Assembly: GCA_022564455.1 (NCBI GenBank)
Contig: JADFLK010000188.1
Location: 1-5,252 of the forward strand
Direction: 5' to 3'
Origin: Bacteroidota bacterium
GTDB taxonomy: Bacteria; Bacteroidota; Rhodothermia; Rhodothermales; Rubricoccaceae
Length of the DNA stretch: 5,252 bases
This document shows positions 1-4,223 of the stretch, in pieces. Every line of letters starts with the position of its first letter. Position 1 is the first letter of the stretch. The notes below the pieces were generated by a model. That model saw nothing but the letters and a program-made list of their open reading frames with translations. It did no database searches and was not told the origin of the DNA. Position numbers and translations under genes: made by a program.

Positions 1-30
1 CGTGTCCTGAGTTCGTCCGGTCGTTCATTT

Positions 31-44
31 GCGCGCCCGGCAGG
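31..44 (-). repeat. Copy of the tRNA-Arg 3' end (14 bp)
   Basis: These 14 bases are identical to 114-127, which hold the 3' acceptor strand and the 3' T-stem strand of tRNA-Arg. The copy lies 83 bp downstream of the original in the direction of tRNA transcription. After the match it resumes with a short tcgaa shared with the T-loop complement, offset by two bases. It is too short to be a tRNA. It could be a remnant of a duplicated tRNA unit or part of a folded 3' trailer. Confidence 0.7.
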
Positions 45-45
45 T

Positions 46-62
46 CGAAAGCGAAGCTTTCG
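46..62 (-). terminator. Hairpin downstream of the tRNA pair
   Basis: A perfect 7-bp inverted repeat (46-52 with 56-62, loop of three) lies about 53 bases beyond the tRNA-Arg 3' end. On the minus strand it is followed by ACCTGCC, with no T tract, so it is a weak candidate for an intrinsic terminator. It may instead be a processing or stabilising element of the tRNA 3' trailer. Bases 98-107 can pair with 32-41 around it (eight Watson-Crick pairs and one G-U in ten on the minus-strand RNA). Confidence 0.3.
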
Positions 63-114
63 AGGCGGAGGCGTCAGCGAGGCCGGACCAACTCAATGCC
101 GGACGGGAGAACCG

Positions 115-188
115 CGCGCCCGGCAGGACTCGAACCTGCGACCTGCGGTTTAGAAGACCGCCGCTCTATCCAGCTGAGCTACGAGCGC
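115..188 (-). tRNA. tRNA-Arg (anticodon UCU)
   Basis: The minus strand folds into a complete cloverleaf. The 5' acceptor strand GCGCTCG (188-182) pairs with CGGGCGC (122-116) with one G-U. The D-stem is GCTC/GAGC, the anticodon stem GCGGT/ACCGC carries loop CTTCTAA, and the T-arm is GCAGG-TTCGAAT-CCTGC. The loop gives anticodon TCT, reading AGA and AGG arginine codons. The discriminator base is G at 115. No CCA is encoded (the next bases read CGG), so the tail must be added by nucleotidyltransferase. The gene follows tRNA-Pro by about 14-17 bases, which implies one shared transcript. Confidence 0.97.
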
Positions 189-202
189 AGAACCGGGTGA
201 TC

Positions 203-279
203 TGGTCGGGGCGGCCGGATTTGAACCGACGACCTACTGCTCCCAAAGCAGTCGCGCTACCGAGCTGCGCCACGCCCCG
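203..279 (-). tRNA. tRNA-Pro (anticodon UGG), CCA encoded
   Basis: The minus strand gives a perfect cloverleaf. Acceptor CGGGGCG (279-273) pairs fully with CGCCCCG (213-207), and the D-stem is GCGC/GCGC. The anticodon stem ACTGC/GCAGT has loop TTTGGGA, giving anticodon TGG for proline. The T-arm has loop TTCAAAT. The discriminator is A at 206, and 205-203 read CCA, so the tail appears to be genome-encoded, unlike in the neighbouring tRNA-Arg; three matching bases could also be chance. It is upstream of tRNA-Arg and probably co-transcribed. Its first 29 bases are repeated exactly at 334-362. Confidence 0.97.
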
Positions 280-281
280 AA
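253..281. repeat. 29-bp direct repeat, copy 1 (inside tRNA-Pro)
   Basis: This copy covers the 5' acceptor strand, base 8-9 junction, D-arm and base 26 of tRNA-Pro plus two flanking bases. It matches 334-362 over 29 of 29 bases, with an offset of 81 bp. The match ends exactly where the anticodon stem begins, so the duplication boundary respects the tRNA arm structure. Confidence 0.95.
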
Positions 282-360
282 TGAGAACGTCAAGAACTGG
301 AACTTGAGATGACCTTCCCGCAATGCTGCGGGACGCGCTACCGAGCTGCGCCACGCCCCG
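282..360 (-). pseudogene. tRNA-like cloverleaf or degenerate tRNA-Pro copy
   Basis: Read on the minus strand from 360, this unit begins with the exact tRNA-Pro 5' acceptor and D-arm, then diverges but keeps tRNA topology. The anticodon-position arm is a perfect 5-bp stem (316-320 with 329-333) with an 8-base loop CAGCATTG. AGGTC follows in the variable region, as in tRNA-Pro. The T-position arm is a perfect 5-bp stem (290-294 with 303-307) with 8-base loop TTCCAGTT, keeping T54, T55, C56 and A58. A 3' strand CGTTCTC (289-283) pairs with the acceptor at 6 of 7 positions, three of them G-U. Position 33 is not U and both loops have an extra base, so ordinary decoding is unlikely. It is either a decayed tRNA or a structured leader of the tRNA transcript. 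Confidence 0.6.
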
Positions 361-362
361 AA
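334..362. repeat. 29-bp direct repeat, copy 2
   Basis: This is an exact duplicate of 253-281, the 5' end of tRNA-Pro, lying upstream of the tRNA in its transcription direction. It forms the first part of the tRNA-like unit at 282-360. Confidence 0.95.
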
Positions 363-369
363 GGTGTGC

Positions 370-375
370 AATATA
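370..375 (-). promoter_or_regulatory. Candidate -10 box for the tRNA block
   Basis: The minus strand reads TATATTG here, close both to a sigma-70 -10 hexamer and to the Bacteroidota -7 motif TAnnTTTG. It lies nine bases upstream of the first base of the tRNA-like unit at 360, so transcription would start within a few bases of that unit's 5' end. No clear -35 or -33 element is visible at the right spacing. The motif overlaps an alternative GTG codon (364) of the divergent membrane-protein gene, which argues against that start. Confidence 0.45.
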
Positions 376-420
376 CCGCCGCAAGGATCACGCCACAGCG
401 CTCCGCGCTATCTTCGAACC

Positions 421-882
421 ATGGAGAATCCATCACCCGAACAGCTTGCAGCAGACAAACGCACCCTGCGCATCATCTGGCTGGCTATCGCATCGGGCGT
501 CTTCATAGTCAGTGCCGTGATGATGTTTCTCGTTCGATCCGGGATTGGTGGAACGATGGCAGAGGGCGGTCTCATCTTCACCATCAACGCTGCGTTGAAT
601 GTCGCTTCTATCCTGGTCGGATTCTCGATCCAGAAGAAACTGGACGTTGCTCTTTCTTCCGTGGGCAGCCATGCTGAAGCCATGGTGTTCGTTCGTACGC
701 GTTGTATTTTGTCGATTGCCGTAGTGGAAGGATCCGCGCTGTTTGCCGCCATCGCCACCCTCCTCACAGGTGACTTTCTGAACCTTGCCTTTGTGGTTCC
801 GTTTTTCGCGTTCGCGTGGCTTTTCTTCCCATCGGACGAGCGCTTTGCGTACTGGCTGGCCCTTTCCGGAGGCGACCGCTAG
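421..882 (+). CDS. Four-helix integral membrane protein, function unknown
   Basis: This 153-residue protein is not one I can assign to a named family. Hydrophobic segments lie at about residues 18-38, 52-70, 94-115 and 119-136, with a short charged N-terminus (EQLAADKRTLR) and an Arg-Thr-Arg entry to helix 3. Helix 3 contains an acidic residue, Glu103, in a small-residue context (VVEGSALF). This is loosely reminiscent of ATP-synthase c-subunit hairpins, but that is a resemblance and not an assignment. I chose the ATG at 421; an in-frame GTG at 364 would add 19 polar residues and overlap the tRNA promoter. No Shine-Dalgarno sequence precedes it. It is divergent from the tRNAs and convergent with the ribosomal cluster, so it is probably monocistronic. 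Confidence 0.8.
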   Translation: MENPSPEQLAADKRTLRIIWLAIASGVFIVSAVMMFLVRSGIGGTMAEGGLIFTINAALNVASILVGFSIQKKLDVALSSVGSHAEAMVFVRTRCILSIAVVEGSALFAAIATLLTGDFLNLAFVVPFFAFAWLFFPSDERFAYWLALSGGDR

Positions 883-912
883 AAAATGGAGGCAACCCGG
901 CTTCAGCGAAAC

Positions 913-933
913 CGCCTCACAAAACTTGAGGCG
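913..933. terminator. Bidirectional hairpin between convergent genes
   Basis: A perfect 7-bp inverted repeat (913-919 with 927-933, loop of seven) lies in the 63-bp gap between two convergent stop codons. On the minus strand it is followed by GTTT and on the plus strand by TACT, so the T tract is weak on both sides. Position and symmetry suggest a shared terminator for the membrane-protein gene and the rpmB cluster. Confidence 0.5.
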
Positions 934-945
934 TACTGAACGCAA

Positions 946-1122
946 CTAGCTGGCCTTTGCAGCCTTCAGTTCGTCCTGCACCTGGCCAACTTCCACCATT
1001 TTGGTACGGAACTCGAAGTGGCCGTTTCCCTTCTTGGCCGCAATAATCACCCTGGCCATTTGCTTGACACCGGTATCCGCACCGCGGCTGGTGCGCTGGT
1101 TCTTCGAGACTTTCTTTGCCAT
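946..1122 (-). CDS. DUF4295-like small ribosome-associated protein
   Basis: This 58-residue, strongly basic protein starts MAKKVSKNQR and has a core of VKQMARVIIAAKKGNGHFEFRTKMV followed by an acidic-basic helix VQDELKAAKAS. Length, the MAKK start, the K-x-G-x-[FY]-x-F block and its place behind rpmB-rpmG fit the DUF4295 family of Bacteroidota. From memory, that family may correspond to the Bacteroidota-specific large-subunit protein called bL38; I could not verify this. Its start is a clean ATG with an A-rich upstream stretch and no Shine-Dalgarno. It is separated from rpmG by 91 bp holding inverted heptamer repeats. In many Bacteroidota ftsY follows this gene; here a convergent membrane-protein gene does. 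Confidence 0.82.
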   Translation of the reverse strand: MAKKVSKNQRTSRGADTGVKQMARVIIAAKKGNGHFEFRTKMVEVGQVQDELKAAKAS

Positions 1123-1137
1123 GGTAGTTGGATTAAA

Positions 1138-1207
1138 GCGTAATCCGTAGTGCGTAATACTCGTGTAGTAGCGTGCGCTTGCTGAACCTTACGAATTACG
1201 CCTTACG
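1138..1207. repeat. Inverted array of 7-bp repeats in the rpmG spacer
   Basis: The left arm holds three tandem heptamers: GCGTAAT (1138-1144), CCGTAGT (1145-1151) and GCGTAAT (1152-1158). The right arm holds three in inverse orientation: complements of CGTAAGG (1187-1193), CGTAATT (1194-1200) and CGTAAGG (1201-1207). Bases 1138-1144 pair perfectly with 1195-1201, and the stem continues with 1146-1149 to 1190-1193. GCGTAAT at 1152-1158 is an alternative partner for the same bases. A 28-bp non-repeated spacer separates the arms. The element lies inside the presumed rpmB-rpmG-DUF4295 transcript, where it could form a hairpin in the mRNA. Confidence 0.75.
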
Positions 1208-1213
1208 ATCTAG

Positions 1214-1384
1214 TTACTTGATTTCGCGGTGGAGGGTGTGCTTGCGAAGCTTGGGGTTGTACTTCTTGAGTTCCATCCGCTCGGTGGTGTTCCGGCGGTT
1301 CTTCGTCGTCGAATAGCGCGACGTGCCGGGAGCCTCTGTGCATTCGAGGATTACCTGGATGCGTACGTCCTTGCCTTTAGCCAT
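1214..1384 (-). CDS. rpmG: 50S ribosomal protein L33 (bL33)
   Basis: This 56-residue protein is bL33, which binds 23S rRNA near the E site of the large subunit. It starts [17 protein letters not shown] and has the family core [24 protein letters not shown] followed by a basic C-terminus [11 protein letters not shown]. Length is typical. Only one cysteine (residue 14) is present, so the paired CxxC zinc motifs are absent and this is the zinc-independent C-minus form. The ATG at 1384 is the only sensible start. It lies 32 bp behind rpmB on the same strand, consistent with one operon, and 91 bp ahead of the DUF4295-like gene. No Shine-Dalgarno is visible. Confidence 0.96.
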   Translation of the reverse strand: MAKGKDVRIQVILECTEAPGTSRYSTTKNRRNTTERMELKKYNPKLRKHTLHREIK

Positions 1385-1416
1385 CGGGATGGGGGTTCAG
1401 GTCGAGAGGGAGGGTG

Positions 1417-1653
1417 TCAGATGCTGACGCCGTTGGCGCGCGCGTCTTTGAGCACGGCGCTGATTCCCTTCTTGTTGATGGTTTTCAGCGTCTGCGTGGA
1501 TACCCGAAGCGTGACCCAGCGGTCTTCTTCAGGGATGTAGAAACGCTTCTTCTGAAGGTTTACGTTGAACCGCCGCCGCACCTTGTTGTGAGCGTGCGAG
1601 ACGTGGTTGCCGGACATCGGCCCCTTGCCGGTAAGCTGATCTTTGCGTGCCAT
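1417..1653 (-). CDS. rpmB: 50S ribosomal protein L28 (bL28)
   Basis: This 78-residue protein is bL28 of the large ribosomal subunit. The signature is intact: an N-terminal [28 protein letters not shown], then [30 protein letters not shown] and a short C-terminus ending ANGVSI. No cysteine is present, so it is a zinc-free form. Length matches the family. It is the first gene of the rpmB-rpmG-DUF4295 cluster; its promoter should lie in 1654-1783 on the minus strand, but I see no convincing -7/-33 pair. The start at 1653 fits the conserved N-terminus and lacks a Shine-Dalgarno. Confidence 0.97.
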   Translation of the reverse strand: MARKDQLTGKGPMSGNHVSHAHNKVRRRFNVNLQKKRFYIPEEDRWVTLRVSTQTLKTINKKGISAVLKDARANGVSI

Positions 1654-1783
1654 CGTCGATAATCAAGTACCACGGAGTGTGGCCTGTCGGTTCGGTTTCG
1701 TGCAAATGCGAATAGCTTGAGAAGTTACGAAGCTGTGCTGTGGAGATTCAATTGATATGCTCTTCAAACGTGTGAGACTCCGA
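1654..1783. other. Intergenic region upstream of rpmB
   Basis: This gap between the barrel terminator and rpmB should contain the promoter of the ribosomal cluster. On the minus strand I see CATTTG (about 1705) and TTGATTAT close to the start codon, but neither forms a convincing -7/-33 or -10/-35 pair. A short hairpin CCAC-ACTCC-GTGG is also present near 1670-1690. No coding sequence is supported. Confidence 0.4.
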
Positions 1784-1827
1784 CGAAAAGGAAGAGGCCC
1801 CAGCGCAACGCTTGCACCGGAGCCTCT
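1784..1827 (-). terminator. Strong intrinsic terminator of the barrel gene
   Basis: Read on the minus strand, 1827-1793 form a 16-bp stem with a GCG triloop. The stem has three G-U pairs and no mismatch, and begins AGAGGC and ends GCCTCT. It is followed by TTCCTTTTC, a short interrupted T tract. It starts 22 bases after the stop codon of the outer-membrane barrel gene and shields the rpmB cluster downstream. This is the clearest terminator in the window. Confidence 0.85.
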
Positions 1828-1849
1828 AAGAACAAACACTCAAAACTAC

Positions 1850-3094
1850 CTAAAAGAGCCCGAAACGGATCTGGATGTTGTGATTGTAGCGGCCGAGCTG
1901 GCCAGGTATCCGGCCATCTTCGATCCCGAAGTAGGCGTACTCGAGGTGAACAATCGGCAGGTTCAGGCTGGCCCCAAAAGACGGATAGCCTTGGCTGTAC
2001 CCTGAATGGACAGAAAGAATCCAACCAATCTCAGCCCCGATGCCCACGCGGAGGCGCGCGCCTGTTGGCTGGTCGTACTCGGAAGTAGAGGCGCTCACAT
2101 AGTCCGTTGCAATGGTGACGCTGTTCACCACCGCTCGTGCGCTCGGCGGGATGGGAATTCGGTAAGCCGCTCCGATCCGGTAGGTGGGCTTCGATTCGCG
2201 CGCGTTGAAGCGCTCTTCAAGAGCCGCAATTTCCGCTTCGTCATTTGGGCCGTCGTTGCCTGTCAGGTCAATCCTGCGGTCGTAGCTGTAGTTAAATCCA
2301 CCGCCGACTACCTGGTAAAACGCTGCGCCAAGATCGAAATTGGGCATCACGTCCTCGGCGTGGATGCCAACATCGAACGAAATGCTGTTGCCTTTCAGAA
2401 CGTACAGGTGCTCCTCCTCTGCGTCAAGCTCTTCGAGCAGAGCACCCTTGGCGGTGAGATAGCGCCGCGTATAACTGGCCGTTACGCCAACAGCAAGCGG
2501 GGAATTCGGAATACCATAGGCTCCCGTCACAGGCAGGATCAGATCAAGCTGGTCGAAGGCATCGAGCCGAGGCACGCCCACACCCGCGTCTGTGAACTGC
2601 ATCCGAAACGAGTTGGTACCGAACAAACCTATTCCAATGGATTCGTTGTCCGAGATGCGCATCTGCACACTTGGGCCGTACGCGGTGAGGGTTGCTGCCG
2701 TCTGCGTGCTACCGAGCTCAAGCGCACGCTCGTACAGTTCCACAAGCCGGTCGTAGTCCTCCAGGCGGATTTCTTCCAGCCCTTCATCAATGGCCGGCTC
2801 AAGTTCGTTGCGGATGAAACGGTACTCCGCAAAGATCTCATTGCTCACACTAGCGCCTGCTCCGACGAATGTGATCCTTGGCTTCGAGAGATCAAGGCGA
2901 GCAAGGTGTGCCGGGTTGTAGAAAAACGCTGTTTCTGCCATCGGAACGGCTGCAACGGCCCCTCCCATCGCGTAGACCTGAAGACTGGCAACGTGTGGAC
3001 GGGCATCTTGCTGGATGGCGCCGAAAATCTGTGCATCGGCAGCAGCAAATGGGCTTGCAAGCAGAAGAGCAAGAAACAGCGCGCGGCGGCACAT
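1850..3094 (-). CDS. TraF/PorV-like outer-membrane beta-barrel protein
   Basis: The 414-residue product is an exported outer-membrane barrel. A Sec signal peptide (MCRR then a hydrophobic run) probably ends after Ala21 (ADA|QIF). Residues 44-65 carry GGAVAAVPMAETAFFYNPAHL, a motif typical of FadL, PorV and TraF_2 type barrels. Residues about 96-128 are acidic and helical, followed by alternating strands. The block PNFDLGAAFYQVVGGG...TYRIGAAYRIP...VTIATDYV and the end HNIQIRFGLF resemble TraF_2 proteins, with a terminal Phe as the barrel-assembly signal. Residues 284-302 form a charged helical insert. The name reflects fold family and not conjugation. It is the last gene of the minus-strand envelope group, 71 bp behind the lipoprotein gene, and ends at a strong terminator. 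Confidence 0.8.
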   Translation of the reverse strand: MCRRALFLALLLASPFAAADAQIFGAIQQDARPHVASLQVYAMGGAVAAVPMAETAFFYNPAHLARLDLSKPRITFVGAGASVSNEIFAEYRFIRNELEPAIDEGLEEIRLEDYDRLVELYERALELGSTQTAATLTAYGPSVQMRISDNESIGIGLFGTNSFRMQFTDAGVGVPRLDAFDQLDLILPVTGAYGIPNSPLAVGVTASYTRRYLTAKGALLEELDAEEEHLYVLKGNSISFDVGIHAEDVMPNFDLGAAFYQVVGGGFNYSYDRRIDLTGNDGPNDEAEIAALEERFNARESKPTYRIGAAYRIPIPPSARAVVNSVTIATDYVSASTSEYDQPTGARLRVGIGAEIGWILSVHSGYSQGYPSFGASLNLPIVHLEYAYFGIEDGRIPGQLGRYNHNIQIRFGLF

Positions 3095-3128
3095 GGTAAT
3101 AAGTGGCTTGGAGGCTTGGTCGCAAACG

Positions 3129-3151
3129 CGTGGGGAGGAACCCTCCCCACG
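3129..3151 (-). terminator. GC-rich hairpin between lipoprotein and barrel genes
   Basis: A perfect 10-bp inverted repeat (3129-3138 with 3142-3151, loop of three) starts 14 bases after the lipoprotein stop codon. On the minus strand it is followed by CGTTTGCG, so only three T residues. Only 34 bases separate it from the barrel start codon, which leaves little room for an independent promoter. It may therefore be a partial terminator or an mRNA-stability element setting the ratio of the two products. Confidence 0.6.
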
Positions 3152-3165
3152 TTGGTTCTAGCTAG

Positions 3166-4107
3166 TTATTCACCACCTTCGCAATAAGGGCCAAGGTCTC
3201 CCTCAATGGATTCGTAGGCATCAAGAACGTGCTGAACGAGTTCCTGAGAGGCGGTGCCGCCACCAAGAACGTGATCGCGGAGATCGAGTGACGTGATGGA
3301 CTCACCGAGATCCGCGACAGCCACTTCCACCTGCGCGCGGAGGGCATCCTGGTCGTCTGCGCAGACACCGACGTAGTCTCCGCTTGGGCTCTGTACGTGG
3401 TACCAGCTAGTCTGCTGCGGTATATCTTCCGCGATGAAGAAGTAGGCCTCAAAGAAGCGAGCAACGGCATTTACAGCCAGCGCCGTCGTGATTTCGTCGT
3501 CGCTCAGACCAAGTGCACTCATCGAGGCAAGGGCCGAATCGCGGTCGTAGATGAGTTGGCCGTCTACAATTCCCTGACACAGGCTAATTACACGCAACTC
3601 TTCCGGTATGATGCTGAGGCCGATACCTGTGGGATCGACACCATTCAGCAACCCAAGTACACTATTGATCAGGTCGCGATCCGCATAGAGTTCAACGTAG
3701 CCCTCGTACTCATCTGGAGCAAACGGTTGTGCGTTCGGGTCGTCTGCGTACTGGCAGGTCCCACCGAAATTCTGAACCGGTGCATCCGGCGTCTCAACCA
3801 GATTCTCTTCAAACGTAGTCAAGAAAAGGGCGACGCGATCGACATCAAGAAGGTCAATGCCTCCGCGGTCGAGGTAGGCTGAACTGAGTTCGACGCGGAC
3901 GGGCGCATTACTTGGAGCCTGGGCCATTGCCGTCTCCAGGAGGGCGATCGCTGTATCGATGTCGCCGGATTGCCGGGCGATGCGGGCGTCTATGAGAAGC
4001 GAATCAACGTCGGAAGCAACATCGCCACCGTCGCAGGCGGCAAGGAAGAACGGGGTGGCCACGAGCAGAAATGCTGCGCCGAGAACAAAACGAAATGAGC
4101 GTGTCAT
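3166..4107 (-). CDS. TPR-containing lipoprotein with four extra cysteines
   Basis: The 313-residue product has a lipoprotein signal: MTRSFRFVLG, a hydrophobic run and the lipobox LAAC with the lipidated Cys25. Asp26 follows; in E. coli Asp at +2 retains lipoproteins in the inner membrane, but that rule is not assumed to hold here. Residues about 35-82 (DSLLIDARIARQSGDIDTAI... to AYLDRG) form one tetratricopeptide repeat and part of another, suggesting protein binding. The remainder matches no family I recognise; it contains Cys118, Cys177, Cys249 and Cys309, enough for two disulfides. I chose the ATG at 4107; the in-frame codon 36 bases upstream would place extra residues before the positively charged n-region. 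The neighbours are a LolC/E permease upstream and a barrel protein downstream. Confidence 0.82.
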   Translation of the reverse strand: MTRSFRFVLGAAFLLVATPFFLAACDGGDVASDVDSLLIDARIARQSGDIDTAIALLETAMAQAPSNAPVRVELSSAYLDRGGIDLLDVDRVALFLTTFEENLVETPDAPVQNFGGTCQYADDPNAQPFAPDEYEGYVELYADRDLINSVLGLLNGVDPTGIGLSIIPEELRVISLCQGIVDGQLIYDRDSALASMSALGLSDDEITTALAVNAVARFFEAYFFIAEDIPQQTSWYHVQSPSGDYVGVCADDQDALRAQVEVAVADLGESITSLDLRDHVLGGGTASQELVQHVLDAYESIEGDLGPYCEGGE

Positions 4108-4170
4108 GAGGCTGCTGAGGGGTGCGGGGCTGGCGGACCCCAATTGTGGAACGGTACGCGACCGGTTATC

Positions 4171-4187
4171 GGCAGGCCCTCCCTGCC
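4171..4187 (-). terminator. Short hairpin downstream of the permease gene
   Basis: A 6-bp inverted repeat (4171-4176 with 4182-4187, loop of five) lies 36 bases after the permease stop codon. On the minus strand GATAACC follows, without a T tract, so termination is doubtful. The 116-bp gap between the permease and the lipoprotein gene holds no other clear signal; a promoter for the lipoprotein gene could be here, but I cannot point to one. Confidence 0.25.
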
Positions 4188-4223
4188 CTTAAACACCCTT
4201 CGTATGCCTTCCCAAACGGTAGT

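Noticed and set aside
253..362. Direct repeat as the att sites of an integrated element
   Set aside because: Only 52 bp separates the copies, the 5' half of the tRNA is duplicated and not the usual 3' half, and no integrase is nearby.
29..384. Short open frames on both strands across the tRNAs
   Set aside because: The products (GRTRTCDLRFRRPPLYPAEL and GVAQLGSA types) are the well-known false translations of tRNA genes.
364..420. Extended start of the membrane protein at GTG 364
   Set aside because: It would add a polar stretch without conservation signals and would start inside the likely tRNA -10 box; ATG at 421 is simpler.
433..945. 170-codon minus-strand frame opposite the membrane-protein gene
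   Set aside because: The product is a highly charged low-information sequence, whereas the plus-strand frame has four regular hydrophobic helices.
3158..3165. 8-bp palindrome CTAGCTAG next to the lipoprotein stop
   Set aside because: It is short and single, with no second copy or spacing that would suggest an operator.
2006..3187. Long open frame of 393 codons on the plus strand
   Set aside because: It lies wholly opposite the barrel gene, and its product is a Cys-, Arg- and Val-rich sequence with no domain, signal or membrane pattern. The minus-strand frame has a signal peptide, a barrel pattern and a C-terminal Phe.
3397..3882. 161-codon plus-strand frame
   Set aside because: It is antisense to the lipoprotein gene, which has a clear lipobox and TPR, and its product shows no recognisable features.
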